Positions 7,259 to 18,246 are shown, counted from the stretch's first letter. The stretch is DNA of 64,000 nucleotides from Amycolatopsis acidiphila (GCF_021391495.1 NZ_CP090063.1:6944001-7008000); one strand, 5' to 3'. Numbers and translations: made by a program. Notes: generated by a model from the sequence alone, not told the origin.

Positions 7259-8584
7259 TCAGGACTTCGAGGCCCGGGCGAACTCTTCCTTCGGGTTGTT
7301 GATCTGCCCCAGCGAGACGACCTCGCGGCGGAACAGGCCACCGAGCATCCAGTCCAGCAGGATGCGCGTCTTCCGGTTGAAGGTGGGCATCGCCTTGAGG
7401 TGGTAGGCCCGGTGGAACAGCCACGCCGGAAAGCCCTTGATCTTGAGGTTCAGCGCATCCGCCACACCCTTGTGCAGGCCCAGCCCGGCCACGGCACCCA
7501 GGTTCTTGTGGAAGTAGTCCTTCGGCTGCCCACCGCGCAGCACGCGGATGATGTTCGCCGACAGGACGCGGGCCTGGCGGACCGCGTGCTGGGCGTTCGG
7601 CGGCGTGGTGGCCGTCGGGTCCTGCTCGGTGCGCGACAGGTCCGGCACGGCCGCGTTGTCACCGGCGGTCCACACGTCCGGGTGGCCGACGACCTGCAGC
7701 GAAGCCATCGCCTCGAGGCGGCCGCGCTTGTCGATCGGCAGGTCGGAGTTGGCGAGCACCGGGTTGGCCTTCACGCCGGCGGTCCAGATGATCGTGTCGC
7801 TGTCGAACTCGGTGCCGTCGGACAGCACGACGTGCCCGTTCTCGAACGACTTCGCCGCGGTGGACAGGAACACCTCGATGCCCCGCCGCTCGAGCTGCTC
7901 GACCGTCCACACCCCCAGCGTCTCGCGCACCTCGGGCAGGATCCGGCCGGCCGCCTCGACCAGCACCCAGCGAATGTCGGACGGGTGGATGTTCTCGTAG
8001 TACCGGGTGGCGAAGCGCGACATGTCCTCGAGCTCGGCCAGCGCCTCGATCCCCGCGAACCCGCCGCCGACGACGGTGAACGTGAGCAGGCGCTTGCGCA
8101 GCTCCGGGTCCAGCGTGCTGGACGCCTGGTCGAGCTTGGTCAGCACGTGGTTGCGCAGGTAGATGGCCTCGCCGATGGTCTTGATGCCGATGCCCTGCTC
8201 GGCCAGGCCGGGGATCGGCAGCAGCCGCGCGACGGCACCGAGCGCGACCACGAGCACGTCGTAGTTCAGCTGCTCGATGTGCCCGTCGGCGGCCTCGACG
8301 GTGACGGACTTGCGCTCGTGCTCGATCTTGTTGACCCGCGCGGTGAGCACGTGGCACCGCTTGAGCACCCGCCGCAGCGGCACGACCACGTGCCGCGGCT
8401 CGATGGCGCCGGCCGCCGCTTCCGGCAGGAAGGGCTGGTACGTCATGTGGGGCTGGGGGTCCACGATCGTCACGGACGCTTCATTGGCGCGAAGCTTCTT
8501 CTGCAGCCCCAACGCGGTGTAGAGCCCGACGTAACCACCGCCCAGGATCAAGATCCGGGTCGGTTCCGACTTCACTGCGGCCAT
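7259..8584 (-). CDS. ndh: Type II NADH dehydrogenase
   Basis: A 441-aa flavoprotein of the NDH-2 family that oxidises NADH and passes electrons to the quinone pool without pumping protons, at the inner face of the membrane. Residues 9-35 hold the FAD-binding Rossmann fold (ILILGGGYVGLYTALGL); a second nucleotide fold (TFTVVGGGFAGIEAL) lies in the middle for NADH, and TAGDNAAVPD contributes to FAD binding. The C-terminal amphipathic region (GFPAWLFHRAYHLKAMP) is typical of membrane association. ATG at 8584 is chosen because the family alignment begins there; the frame stays open upstream but looks non-coding. Confidence 0.93.
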   Translation of the reverse strand: MAAVKSEPTRILILGGGYVGLYTALGLQKKLRANEASVTIVDPQPHMTYQPFLPEAAAGAIEPRHVVVPLRRVLKRCHVLTARVNKIEHERKSVTVEAADGHIEQLNYDVLVVALGAVARLLPIPGLAEQGIGIKTIGEAIYLRNHVLTKLDQASSTLDPELRKRLLTFTVVGGGFAGIEALAELEDMSRFATRYYENIHPSDIRWVLVEAAGRILPEVRETLGVWTVEQLERRGIEVFLSTAAKSFENGHVVLSDGTEFDSDTIIWTAGVKANPVLANSDLPIDKRGRLEAMASLQVVGHPDVWTAGDNAAVPDLSRTEQDPTATTPPNAQHAVRQARVLSANIIRVLRGGQPKDYFHKNLGAVAGLGLHKGVADALNLKIKGFPAWLFHRAYHLKAMPTFNRKTRILLDWMLGGLFRREVVSLGQINNPKEEFARASKS

Positions 8585-8658
8585 ACCAGTATCTTCCCAC
8601 CTCGCCGCCCCCGGCGCTCGTGCACCCCAACCAGCTGTGACGGGGGTCGCGAAACGAT

Positions 8659-9357
8659 TCAGATCAATCCCGCGTGGGCCGCGCCGCGGGCCAGCACGTC
8701 CCGCAGCATCGCCGGGGTCAGCCTGCCGGTGAAGGTGTTCTGCTGCGACACGTGGTAGCACCCCAGCAGGTGGAGATCGTCGAGCACCACTTCGACGCCG
8801 TGGCCGAACTTCGGCAGCGGCTTGGGCAGCGTCCAGCCGCGCGCGAGTACCGGCAGCAGCGCCTGCCAGCCGAACGCGCCGAGCACGACGACCGCCCGCA
8901 ACCGGGGTTTGAGCAGCTCCAGCTCCCGTTCCAGCCACGGCCGGCACGCGTCGCGCTCGGCCGGGGTGGGCTTGTTCGCCGGCGGCGCGCAGTGCACCGG
9001 CGCGGTGATCCGCGTCCCGTACAGCTCCAGGCCGTCACCGCGATGGGTCGAGGTGGGCTGCGACGCCAGCCCGACGTCGTAGAGCGCCTGGAACAGCACG
9101 TCCCCGGAGCGGTCACCGGTGAACATCCGGCCCGTGCGGTTGCCGCCGTGCGCCGCGGGCGCCAGGCCGACGATGGCCAGCGACGCGTCCGCCGGCCCGA
9201 TGCCGGGCACCGGGCGCCCCCAGTACGTCTCGTTCGCGTATGCCGCGCGCTTCGTCCGGGCGACTTCCTCCCGCCACTCGACCAGGCGCGGGCAGCGACG
9301 GCAGTCCGAGACCGCGTCGTCGAGCTCCGAGATCCCGGCGGGCCTGATCTTCTTCAC
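8659..9357 (-). CDS. Uracil-DNA glycosylase, family 5 (UdgB type)
   Basis: A 232-aa base-excision repair enzyme that removes uracil, and in family 5 also hypoxanthine, from DNA. The motif GLAPAAHGGNRTGR is the family 5 form of motif A, and YHVSQQNTFTGR is the C-terminal active-site motif. Cysteines in DCRRCPRLV near the N-terminus and in HCAPPANKPTPAERDAC fit the iron-sulfur cluster ligands of families 4 and 5. It is transcribed divergently from the carboxypeptidase gene with only 22 bases between them, so both promoters must overlap. The short gap to ndh (74 bases) makes co-transcription with ndh possible. Confidence 0.9.
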   Translation of the reverse strand: MKKIRPAGISELDDAVSDCRRCPRLVEWREEVARTKRAAYANETYWGRPVPGIGPADASLAIVGLAPAAHGGNRTGRMFTGDRSGDVLFQALYDVGLASQPTSTHRGDGLELYGTRITAPVHCAPPANKPTPAERDACRPWLERELELLKPRLRAVVVLGAFGWQALLPVLARGWTLPKPLPKFGHGVEVVLDDLHLLGCYHVSQQNTFTGRLTPAMLRDVLARGAAHAGLI

Positions 9358-9379
9358 TCCACCAGGATAAGTTCATCCC

Positions 9380-10852
9380 ATGTCCGACACCCCTGCCGAG
9401 GAGACCTCCGAGAAGAAGGCTCCCGAGCCGAGCGACGACCTCGTCACCACCCAGCACACGCTCACCGTCAAGCGCCGCAAGCTCGCCTACACCGCCCGCA
9501 CCGGCCGCATCGTCCTGCGCAAGGAAGTGCTGACGGACGGCAAGTTCGAGGGCCACCAGGCCAAGGCCGAGGTGTTCCTCACCTCCTACACCCTCGACGA
9601 CGCCGAGCCCGGCTCCCGCCCGGTGACGTTCGCGTTCAACGGCGGCCCCGGCTCCGCGAGCGTGTGGCTGCACATGGGACTGCTCGGGCCGCGGCGCGCG
9701 GTGTCGGGTGACGTGGACTCCCCCGAGCCGCCGCCGTACCGCCTCGTCGACAACCCGGACACCCTGCTCGTGCACAGCGACCTGGTGTTCATCGACCCGG
9801 TCTCCACCGGTTACTCGCGCGCGGTGAACGGCGAGAAACCCAAGGAGTACCTGGGTTTCACCCCGGACCTCGAGTCGGTCGGCGAGATCATCCGGCTCTG
9901 GACCTCACGCAACGGCCGCTGGCTCTCGCCGAAGTTCCTCGCCGGCGAGTCCTACGGCACGCTCCGGGCCGCGGCGCTGGCCGCGCACCTGCAGGAGCGG
10001 CACGGCATGTACCTCAACGGCCTGATGCTCATCTCCTCCGTGCTCGACATGGGCACGATCCGCTTCACCGAGGGCAACGACAAGCCGTTCCCGCTGTACG
10101 TCCCGACGTACGCGGCGATCGCGCACTACCACGGCCGGCACGGCGACCGCCCGCTCGACGACGTCCTGGCCGACGCCGAGGAGTTCGCCGCGCGCGAGCT
10201 GCCGTACGCGCTGGAGCGCGGCGCCCGGCTGGCGGCCGAGGAGCGCACCGCGGCCGTGCAGACGCTCGCTTCGCTCACCGGGCTGGAAGAGTCCTATGTG
10301 GACAGGGTGAACCTGCGCATCGAGCACGTCCGGTTCTTCACCGAGCTCCTGCGCGACCGCGGGCTGACCACCGGGCGGATGGACGGCCGGTTCACCACCT
10401 GGGAACCGGACGGCGGCCGCGAGCACATGAGCGACGACGCCTCGATCTCCCGCATCATCGGCGCCTACTCGGCCGCGTTCAACCACTACGTGCGCGGTGA
10501 GCTGGAGTACCGGAACGACCTGCCGTACGAGATCCTCTCGATGGACGTCGTGCGCGACTGGTCGTACTCGGAGTTCGAGGGCCGCGCGGTCTCGGCGGTG
10601 GACGCGCTGAGCGCGGCGATGCGGGCGAACCCGCACCTGAAGGTGCACGTGGCGCTGGGCTACTACGACGGCGCGACGCCGTACTACGCGGCCGAGCACG
10701 TGCTGGCGCGGCTGCAGATCCCGGACGAGCTGCGGGAGAACATCGAGTCGGCGTACTACCCGGCAGGCCACATGATGTACGTGCACGAGCCTTCCCGCGT
10801 GCAGCAGTCGAAGGACCTGGGCGGGTTCGTCGCGGCGAGCGCCAACCGTTAG
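9380..10852 (+). CDS. Serine carboxypeptidase-like peptidase, family S10
   Basis: A 490-aa member of the alpha/beta-hydrolase fold S10 peptidases. FAFNGGPGSASVWLHMG is the oxyanion-hole motif, AGESYGTLRAAAL contains the nucleophilic serine, GYYDGATPYYAAEH holds the catalytic aspartate region and AGHMMYVHE the catalytic histidine. No signal peptide is seen at the N-terminus, which is charged and Glu/Lys-rich, so the enzyme appears cytoplasmic; that is common for the actinobacterial homologues. Its stop overlaps the end of the convergent lipoprotein gene by four bases. The substrate is unknown; removal of C-terminal residues from peptides is the family activity. Confidence 0.9.
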   Translation: MSDTPAEETSEKKAPEPSDDLVTTQHTLTVKRRKLAYTARTGRIVLRKEVLTDGKFEGHQAKAEVFLTSYTLDDAEPGSRPVTFAFNGGPGSASVWLHMGLLGPRRAVSGDVDSPEPPPYRLVDNPDTLLVHSDLVFIDPVSTGYSRAVNGEKPKEYLGFTPDLESVGEIIRLWTSRNGRWLSPKFLAGESYGTLRAAALAAHLQERHGMYLNGLMLISSVLDMGTIRFTEGNDKPFPLYVPTYAAIAHYHGRHGDRPLDDVLADAEEFAARELPYALERGARLAAEERTAAVQTLASLTGLEESYVDRVNLRIEHVRFFTELLRDRGLTTGRMDGRFTTWEPDGGREHMSDDASISRIIGAYSAAFNHYVRGELEYRNDLPYEILSMDVVRDWSYSEFEGRAVSAVDALSAAMRANPHLKVHVALGYYDGATPYYAAEHVLARLQIPDELRENIESAYYPAGHMMYVHEPSRVQQSKDLGGFVAASANR

Positions 10853-11301
10853 CGCACGCCCTGGGCGTCCACCACGAGGTTCGCCTGCGGGCCGCCGGCG
10901 CCGCAGTCAGGACCGTTGGGATACAACAGTTTCGGCGTGACGTCGACCGTCTCGCCGGAGAAGGTGACCCGCACGGCAGCGGCGGGAAGACCGGGCACGT
11001 TCGCGAACCCGGTCTTCCCGCCGGTCTCCCGCATCCGCGCCGTGCACGTGTCGTCCGGGGCGGTGCCGGTGCAGGTCGAGCCGGTGGCCGTCGTCTCCGG
11101 CGACAAGGCGACCGGGTACGTGTGGCAGGCGCCGTTCCAGCACGCCTCGAGGCTCGTCGTGCCGGTGAACCGCGCGGCGACGGACGGCGCGATCCGCACC
11201 CCGATGCCCACCGGGGTGCCGATCTCGGTGCAGGCCCGGTCCGGGGCGCCGGCCTGAGTCCCGCAGGCCGTCAGCACGACCAGCAACACGAGTATCCGCA
11301 T
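10849..11301 (-). CDS. Small secreted lipoprotein, unknown function
   Basis: A 150-aa protein with a short lipoprotein signal (MRILVLLVVLTACG, lipobox cysteine at residue 13), so it should be anchored to the outer face of the membrane. The mature part contains six further cysteines, in pairs that could form disulphides, and no domain that I recognise. It overlaps the convergent S10 peptidase gene by four bases and lies downstream of the subtilase gene on the same strand with a 37-base gap, so it may be co-transcribed with the subtilase. No function is proposed. Confidence 0.75.
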   Translation of the reverse strand: MRILVLLVVLTACGTQAGAPDRACTEIGTPVGIGVRIAPSVAARFTGTTSLEACWNGACHTYPVALSPETTATGSTCTGTAPDDTCTARMRETGGKTGFANVPGLPAAAVRVTFSGETVDVTPKLLYPNGPDCGAGGPQANLVVDAQGVR

Positions 11302-11338
11302 GACCCAAGGACGGCCGGCGCTCCCGGAACGGTTGCAC

Positions 11339-13057
11339 TCAGCCCCGGACGTACGGCGAACCGTGCGTCACGGCGGCGTAGGCGTCCACCGCGCCGTTGC
11401 CGTAGAAGCCGTTGAACTCCGGCGTGCCGGCGCAGGTCGCCGTGTAGGTGGCGTCACGCCCCTCGTCGAGGTAGTCGACCGTGCGGGGAACCGGGCACGC
11501 GATCGGCGCGGCCGTCCCCTCGATCACGCGCTGCACCGAGTCCGGGCTCAGCCCGAACCCGCCCTTGCCGGGCTTGCCGTACTGCGAAACGATCAGCGCG
11601 GCGACACCCGTCGCGTGCGGGGTGGCCATCGACGTGCCCTGCAGGAACTGGTAGTAGCCAACGCGGCCGTCCGGCGCGACCGCCTTCTGCACGCCGAGCT
11701 CGGCCCCGGCCGGGGTGATGTTGTCGTTCGCGTCGATGTTCCCTTCCGCCACGCCGACGTTCTTCGGGTAGGCCGAGAGGATCAGGTTCTCGTTGGTGCC
11801 GTACCAGTCCGTGCCGAAGCCGTCGCGGTAGTAGCCGCCGGGCGCCGAGACGGAGATCTGCTCGGTGCCGTAGTTGGAGTAGTCCGCCTTGGCGCCCGAC
11901 GGGCCGAACGCGCCGACACCGATGGTGTGCGGTCCCTCGGTCGGCATCGAGAGGCAGGTCGCGTTGTCGATCGTGCGTGGGTGCGTCGCGTTCGCCGGGT
12001 AGTCCGGGCTCGTGGCGTCCGGCTGCGGCGAGCCGAGGTCGGTGTGCTCGTTGCCCAGCGCGACCACCGACGTGACGCCGTTGCGGTAGGCGTAGTTCAG
12101 CGCCCGGCTGACGGCCTCGACGATCGTGCGCTGCTCGAGCCTTTGCGCGGTCGAGTCGGCCGGGTTGTTCACACAGTTGTAGAGCCACGGGTCGACGTAG
12201 AACGACATGTTGACCACGTCGATGCCCTCGTCACCGGCGTAGGTCAGCGCGTCCACGGTCGGCTGCAGGAAGAAGTAGCCGGAGTCCTGGCCCGCGCGGA
12301 GGTTGACCAGCGTGACGCCCGGCGCGACGCCGGAGACGCCGAAACCGTTGGCGGCAGCGGCGATCGTGCCCGCGACGTGGGTGCCGTGGCCGTTGTCGTC
12401 GTGGTCGGCGGGGTCGACGCAGCCGCGGTACTCGCACGGGCCGTCGACGACGGCGCCGGTCTCGTCGGTGGGGATGTCACGGGTGAAGTTGCGGGAGTCG
12501 GCCGCGTCGAAGTTCGGCGCGATGTCGGGGTGCGAACCGTCGATGCCGGTGTCGATGACGCCGACCTTGACGCGCTTGTCCCCGGGCTGCACGGTGCGCG
12601 CGATGTCCGAGCGCGTGGACTTCAGGCCCCACAGCTGGTCGTCGAGCGGGTCGGTGCCGACCGGCTTCTTGGCGCTCGGCTTCTTCTTCGCCGCGCCGCG
12701 TTCCTTCTCGACGGCGTCGGGCTTCTTGGTCGCCTTGTCCTCGGGCGCCTTGCCGATCGACGTCGCCTTCGCGGCGCCGTAGATCGCGCGGTCTGCCGAG
12801 ACGCGTTCGGCGAACCCGTCGGCCGGGGCGCTGGCGGTGACCAGCCCGACCGCGCTGTTGCTGTGCAGCACGGTGCCGCCCGCCTGGCGGATGGCCTGCT
12901 CGGCGGCGGGGACACTCTGCCCGGCGGCGGCCAGCACGGTGAACTCCGTTGTCGCACCGGAAAGCCGCGGTTGTGCCGCGGCGGCCGGCCCGGCGACCAC
13001 GACTCCGCCGATCAGCGGTACCGCGAGCGCGGCGATGAGCAACCTGGATCTTCTCAA
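11339..13057 (-). CDS. Secreted subtilisin-like serine protease (S8)
   Basis: The start is TTG at 13057, because AGGAGGAG lies six bases upstream and the following residues form a clean signal peptide (LLIAALAVPLIGGVVVAG, cleavage near AAA-AQP). An inhibitor_I9-like propeptide precedes the peptidase. The triad is complete: Asp in GVIDTGIDGSHPD, His in DNGHGTHVAGT, Ser in GTSMATPHATGVA; VVALGNEH gives the oxyanion asparagine. The 572 aa include a Lys/Glu-rich linker (residues about 100-135) between propeptide and catalytic domain. The product is an exported protease; the substrate is unknown. A longer frame upstream is antisense to ppx and is rejected. Confidence 0.92.
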   Translation of the reverse strand: MRRSRLLIAALAVPLIGGVVVAGPAAAAQPRLSGATTEFTVLAAAGQSVPAAEQAIRQAGGTVLHSNSAVGLVTASAPADGFAERVSADRAIYGAAKATSIGKAPEDKATKKPDAVEKERGAAKKKPSAKKPVGTDPLDDQLWGLKSTRSDIARTVQPGDKRVKVGVIDTGIDGSHPDIAPNFDAADSRNFTRDIPTDETGAVVDGPCEYRGCVDPADHDDNGHGTHVAGTIAAAANGFGVSGVAPGVTLVNLRAGQDSGYFFLQPTVDALTYAGDEGIDVVNMSFYVDPWLYNCVNNPADSTAQRLEQRTIVEAVSRALNYAYRNGVTSVVALGNEHTDLGSPQPDATSPDYPANATHPRTIDNATCLSMPTEGPHTIGVGAFGPSGAKADYSNYGTEQISVSAPGGYYRDGFGTDWYGTNENLILSAYPKNVGVAEGNIDANDNITPAGAELGVQKAVAPDGRVGYYQFLQGTSMATPHATGVAALIVSQYGKPGKGGFGLSPDSVQRVIEGTAAPIACPVPRTVDYLDEGRDATYTATCAGTPEFNGFYGNGAVDAYAAVTHGSPYVRG

Positions 13058-13134
13058 GGAAAACTCCTCCTCACCAAGGGGTGAGAGGAACCTACCTAAG
13101 GTTTTGGTAAACCGGAACAAAAAGCCGACTAAAG

Positions 13135-14097
13135 TCAGGCGTCCCCGCTGAGCGAGAGGGCGATCCCGTCGAGGATGTCGTGCTCGCTGACCACCAGCTC
13201 CGCCGGCCCGCCGCGCTGCGCGAGCTGCTCGGCGAGCAGCCGCACGATCAGCGCGCCGCCGCCGATGACGTCGACGCGGCCGGGATGGATCACCGGGTTC
13301 GCGGCCCTGGTGGCGTGGTCCGCGGCGAGCAGGTCGTCCGCGACCTCGAAGACCTGCGCCTGCGACAGCCGGGACAGGTGGGTGCGCTCGGAGTCGTACT
13401 CCGGCAGCTTCTGCGCCACGGCGGACAACGTCGTCACCGTCCCGGCGACCCCGATCCACGTCCGCGCCTTGGACACGTCGACCGCGTCGAAGGCCTGCGC
13501 CAGCACCCCGGCGGCGAACTCGCGCGCGGCGGCGACCTCGTCCGCGGTGGGCGGGTCGGACTTCAGGGCCCGCTCGGTGATCCGCACGCAACCGATGTCG
13601 ACGGACTTGGCCGCGGTGACCGACGCGCGCCGACCGTCCCAGTCGCCGAGCACCAGTTCGGTCGAGCCACCGCCGACGTCGACCACGAGGAACGGCCCGT
13701 CGTCCGGGTCCTGCTCGCCGACCGCGCCGGTGAACGACAGGCGCGCCTCTTCGTCGCCGCTGATGACCTCCGCCTCGACACCGAGGACTTCCCGTGTCAT
13801 GGCGAAGAACTCGTCGCGGTTGCTCGCGTCGCGGGTGGCCGAGGTGGCGACCATGCGCACGCGCTCGACGCCCTTGCGGCGGGCCGCGATCGTGTAGTCG
13901 GCGAGCGCCGCGCGGGTGCGCTCCAGCGCCTCCGGCGCGAGCCTGCCGGTGGCGTCCACCCCCTGCCCGAGCCGCACCACGCGCATCTCGCGGTGCAGGT
14001 CGCGCAGGTCGACGGTGCCGTCGTGGCGGTGCGTCAGCTCGGCGACGAGCAGGCGGATGGAGTTCGTTCCACAGTCGATCGCGGCAACTCGGGGCAT
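13135..14097 (-). CDS. ppx: Ppx/GppA family exopolyphosphatase
   Basis: A 320-aa ASKHA-fold phosphatase that hydrolyses polyphosphate or the pentaphosphate alarmone pppGpp. AAIDCGTNSIRLLVAEL is the N-terminal phosphate loop and LVVDVGGGSTELVLGDW the second phosphate-binding motif. Length matches the short actinobacterial form, which has only the phosphatase domains and no C-terminal HD extension. ATG at 14097 starts the conserved region directly. Its position beside DUF501, ftsB and eno matches the order known from mycobacteria (Rv1023-Rv1026), here with the transglycosylase gene ten bases upstream on the same strand. Confidence 0.93.
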   Translation of the reverse strand: MPRVAAIDCGTNSIRLLVAELTHRHDGTVDLRDLHREMRVVRLGQGVDATGRLAPEALERTRAALADYTIAARRKGVERVRMVATSATRDASNRDEFFAMTREVLGVEAEVISGDEEARLSFTGAVGEQDPDDGPFLVVDVGGGSTELVLGDWDGRRASVTAAKSVDIGCVRITERALKSDPPTADEVAAAREFAAGVLAQAFDAVDVSKARTWIGVAGTVTTLSAVAQKLPEYDSERTHLSRLSQAQVFEVADDLLAADHATRAANPVIHPGRVDVIGGGALIVRLLAEQLAQRGGPAELVVSEHDILDGIALSLSGDA

Positions 14098-14107
14098 GCC
14101 GACCACA

Positions 14108-15247
14108 TTACGAGGTCGCACTCGCCGTCGTGGTGGTGGTGGACTCGGGCGGCGGCGCGCACGGGTCCGGCGTTCCCGTCGGGGTGACCGTCGTCGTCGT
14201 GGTCGTCGTGGTCGTCGTGGTCGTCGATGTCGGCGTCGGCGAGGTGCTCGTCGGGCACGTCGGTGTCGTCGGCGGCGGCGGCGTGGTCGTGGTCGTGCCG
14301 GGTGGGGCCGAGGACGAGGGCGGCCGGCTCGGCGTGGGCGCCTGCGAACCGGTCGTCGGCGGCGGCATGATCGTGGTGACCGGCGGCGGCGCGGGGACGG
14401 CGGGCGTGGCCGGCGCCGCGATCGGCACCAGGCTGTCGGGCAGCTGCAGCACGCCCTTGCGGTACGCCTCCGCCCACAGGATCACGGTGTCGACGTAGAC
14501 GTCGGAGTTGTTGTAGCGGTAGATCGCCGACCGGAGCTGGTCGGGGTTCGCCAGGTCCAGCCCGCCCGAGCACAGGAAGCGGCCGGTGGCCAGGGTCGCG
14601 TCGTAGATGTTGTTCGGGTCCGCGACGCCGTCGCCGTTGCCGTCGGCGCCGTAGGTCAGCCAGGTGGACGGGATGAACTGCGTCGGCCCGACGGCCCGGT
14701 CCCACACCGTGTCGTGGTCCCAGCGGCCGTGGTCGGTGTCCGGGACCGCGGCGACCGCGCCGACGCCGTCGAGCACGGGGCCGAGGATCGGTTCGAGCGT
14801 GTAGCCGTTCTTGTCGACGTAACCGCCGCGGGCGTGGTTGGACTCGATCCGCCCGATGCTCGCGATCAGCGCCCAGTCGATGTGGCAGTTCGGCTGTACA
14901 CCGGCCATGACGTCGGCCGCGTTGTGGTACGCCTTGAGCGCGGTGCCGGGAATGCCCAGCGGGCCGCTCGGCAGCTCGTACGGCGGCAGCGGCAGGGTGA
15001 CGGCCGTGCGGCGCGGCAGCGAACCGTCCACGCTGAGCTGCACGAGTTTCGGGTCGAACCCCTCGACGAGCGGCGCGTCCCCGGTGTGCTCCGCGCTCGG
15101 GGTGCTGGACCAGTCGGAGGTGCCGCCGCTCGCGATCCCGGCCGGCACGATGGCGAGGACCCCGCCGATGGCCGCGACCAGCGTCCTGTGCCGCAGGCCG
15201 ATTCTGCGTGCCTTGCGCCGGGCGATGCGCATCCGCGTCAGTCGCAC
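14108..15247 (-). CDS. Secreted lytic murein transglycosylase with Pro/Thr-rich tail (LpqU-like)
   Basis: GTG at 15247 follows GGAGGAG with seven bases. An N-terminal basic stretch and hydrophobic segment (TLVAAIGGVLAIVPAGIA) export the protein. The lysozyme-like domain (residues about 125-260) contains ALIASIGRIESNHARGG, whose glutamate is the predicted catalytic acid, and GPTQFIPSTW. The last 100 residues are a Pro/Thr/Ser-rich tail ending in long Thr runs, probably a cell-wall spacer. It should cleave peptidoglycan glycan strands. In M. tuberculosis the equivalent position holds lpqU; here no lipobox cysteine is seen, so anchoring differs. Confidence 0.85.
   Translation of the reverse strand: MRLTRMRIARRKARRIGLRHRTLVAAIGGVLAIVPAGIASGGTSDWSSTPSAEHTGDAPLVEGFDPKLVQLSVDGSLPRRTAVTLPLPPYELPSGPLGIPGTALKAYHNAADVMAGVQPNCHIDWALIASIGRIESNHARGGYVDKNGYTLEPILGPVLDGVGAVAAVPDTDHGRWDHDTVWDRAVGPTQFIPSTWLTYGADGNGDGVADPNNIYDATLATGRFLCSGGLDLANPDQLRSAIYRYNNSDVYVDTVILWAEAYRKGVLQLPDSLVPIAAPATPAVPAPPPVTTIMPPPTTGSQAPTPSRPPSSSAPPGTTTTTPPPPTTPTCPTSTSPTPTSTTTTTTTTTTTTVTPTGTPDPCAPPPESTTTTTASATS
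14187..14228. repeat. GTC/GTG trinucleotide repeat coding for Thr run
   Basis: A run of GTC and GTG triplets on the plus strand encodes a block of about 13 consecutive threonines in the tail of the transglycosylase on the minus strand. Such triplet runs are prone to length change by slippage. Confidence 0.8.
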
Positions 15248-15339
15248 ACCCGCGCTCCTCCCAGGTTCAGACCCATCGTCACCCAGGGCCTGTTAAGCCC
15301 ACGTGACCGATGGGGCTATCCCCGAACGGAGGAGCAGTG

Positions 15340-15840
15340 TTACGCGGCGCAGTCGCCGGAGGGCCAGTCGGGCCGCAGGAGTTCGAGCGTCTCGTCGCCG
15401 AACGGGTTCACGCCGGGTCCACAGGCGAGGGTGTGCGCGAGGTGGACGTGCAGGCATTTGACCCGCCCGGGCATCCCGCCCGCGGTCACCCGGTGGCCGA
15501 GCGGCTCGATCGCGTCACGCTGGGCCAGGTACGACTCGTGGGCGCGCTGGTAGGCGGCGGCGAGCTCCTCGTCGACCGAGAGGCGCTCGGTCATCTCCTT
15601 CATCAGGCCGGAGGCCTCGAGCCGCCCGACGAGCGAGGTAAGCCGCGGGCAGGTCAGGTAGTACAGGGTGGGGAACGGCGTGCCGTTCTCGAGCCGGGGG
15701 TTGGTCTGCACCACGGACGGGTGACCGCTGGGGCAACGCGCTGCGATCGCGCGCAGCGCCCGCGGCGGCCGGCCGAGCTGCTGCGCGATGATCTCGCGGT
15801 CGGCTTCGGTCACCGGCTCGAACGAATGCGTCTTCTCCAC
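15340..15840 (-). CDS. DUF501 domain protein
   Basis: A 166-aa protein of the actinobacterial DUF501 family, whose biochemical role is not established. The conserved blocks CPSGHPSVVQTNPRLENGTP, FPTLYYLTCPRL and VKCLHVHLAHTLACG are present, with histidines and cysteines that could bind metal. GTG at 15840 is chosen from the start of family similarity; the ribosome site (GAGG two bases upstream) is poor. It sits directly after ftsB on the same strand with a 23-base gap, as in other actinobacteria, so it is probably part of the eno-ftsB-DUF501 unit. Confidence 0.85.
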   Translation of the reverse strand: MEKTHSFEPVTEADREIIAQQLGRPPRALRAIAARCPSGHPSVVQTNPRLENGTPFPTLYYLTCPRLTSLVGRLEASGLMKEMTERLSVDEELAAAYQRAHESYLAQRDAIEPLGHRVTAGGMPGRVKCLHVHLAHTLACGPGVNPFGDETLELLRPDWPSGDCAA

Positions 15841-15863
15841 ACCCTCATTGTCGCAAGCGGCGC

Positions 15864-16424
15864 TCAGCCGCCGAGCGTGGACCAGAGCTGGTCGTACCAG
15901 GCCACGCCACCGGGGTGCGGCGGCTGCTGGGCCTGCTGCTGTTTGCCCTGCGGGGTGTCCTCGGGCAGCTGGACGAGGTACGGCGTCTCGCCGGGCATCA
16001 CGTACCGCAGCCGGCGCCGCGCCTCGGCCTCGACCTGCGCGGGGTCGTTGAGCGCCGCCTGCCGGGCCTGCAGCTCGGTGACGTCGTTGCGCAGCTCGGC
16101 CTGCCGCTGCTCCTGCTCGGCGATCTCCGAGCGCTGGCTCAGGTACGTGCGCAGGGGGACGGCGAGGGTGAACGCCAGCGCGCACACCACGATCGCGAGC
16201 ACCGCGGCCCGCCGGGTGGTGGACATGCCGAGCACCCGGGTCGCCCCGGCCGCCTGCTTGGCGCCGAAGCCCCGGCGCAGCCGGGACTTGGCCGGCTCAC
16301 GCCGCACGCGGCGCGGCCGGCCCTCGACCCGGGGGGAAGCCGCGGCGCGGCGCACCGACTGGCCGTCCGCACGGCGATCCGTGCGGCGGCCTCGCCGGGT
16401 GCGCTCCCTGCCCCGCTGGTTCAT
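15864..16424 (-). CDS. ftsB: Septum formation initiator, FtsB/DivIC family
   Basis: A 186-aa bitopic division protein. A long basic, Arg-rich cytoplasmic N-terminus (about 70 residues) is followed by one membrane helix (AAVLAIVVCALAFTLAV) and a periplasm-side coiled coil (RSEIAEQEQRQAELRNDVTE) that in the family pairs with FtsL and contacts FtsQ in the divisome. The motif RRLRYVMPGETPY is typical of actinobacterial members. It lies 12 bases after eno and 23 bases before the DUF501 gene on the same strand, an order conserved across actinobacteria. Confidence 0.9.
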   Translation of the reverse strand: MNQRGRERTRRGRRTDRRADGQSVRRAAASPRVEGRPRRVRREPAKSRLRRGFGAKQAAGATRVLGMSTTRRAAVLAIVVCALAFTLAVPLRTYLSQRSEIAEQEQRQAELRNDVTELQARQAALNDPAQVEAEARRRLRYVMPGETPYLVQLPEDTPQGKQQQAQQPPHPGGVAWYDQLWSTLGG

Positions 16425-16436
16425 CCGCGCGGACCG

Positions 16437-18246
<1,810 letters not shown>

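Noticed and set aside
7400..8758. A 452-aa plus-strand frame
   Set aside because: Antisense of ndh; composition (Arg/Val/His/Gln-rich) and lack of motifs mark it as spurious.
11300..13084. A 594-aa plus-strand frame
   Set aside because: Antisense of the subtilase, whose catalytic triad is intact on the minus strand.
13058..13591. N-terminal extension of the subtilase frame up to 13591
   Set aside because: It lies antisense to ppx; the TTG at 13057 has a strong ribosome site and signal peptide.
14187..14228. Possible CRISPR-like repeat
   Set aside because: It is a simple triplet run inside a coding region, without spacers; no CRISPR array or cas gene is seen anywhere in the window.
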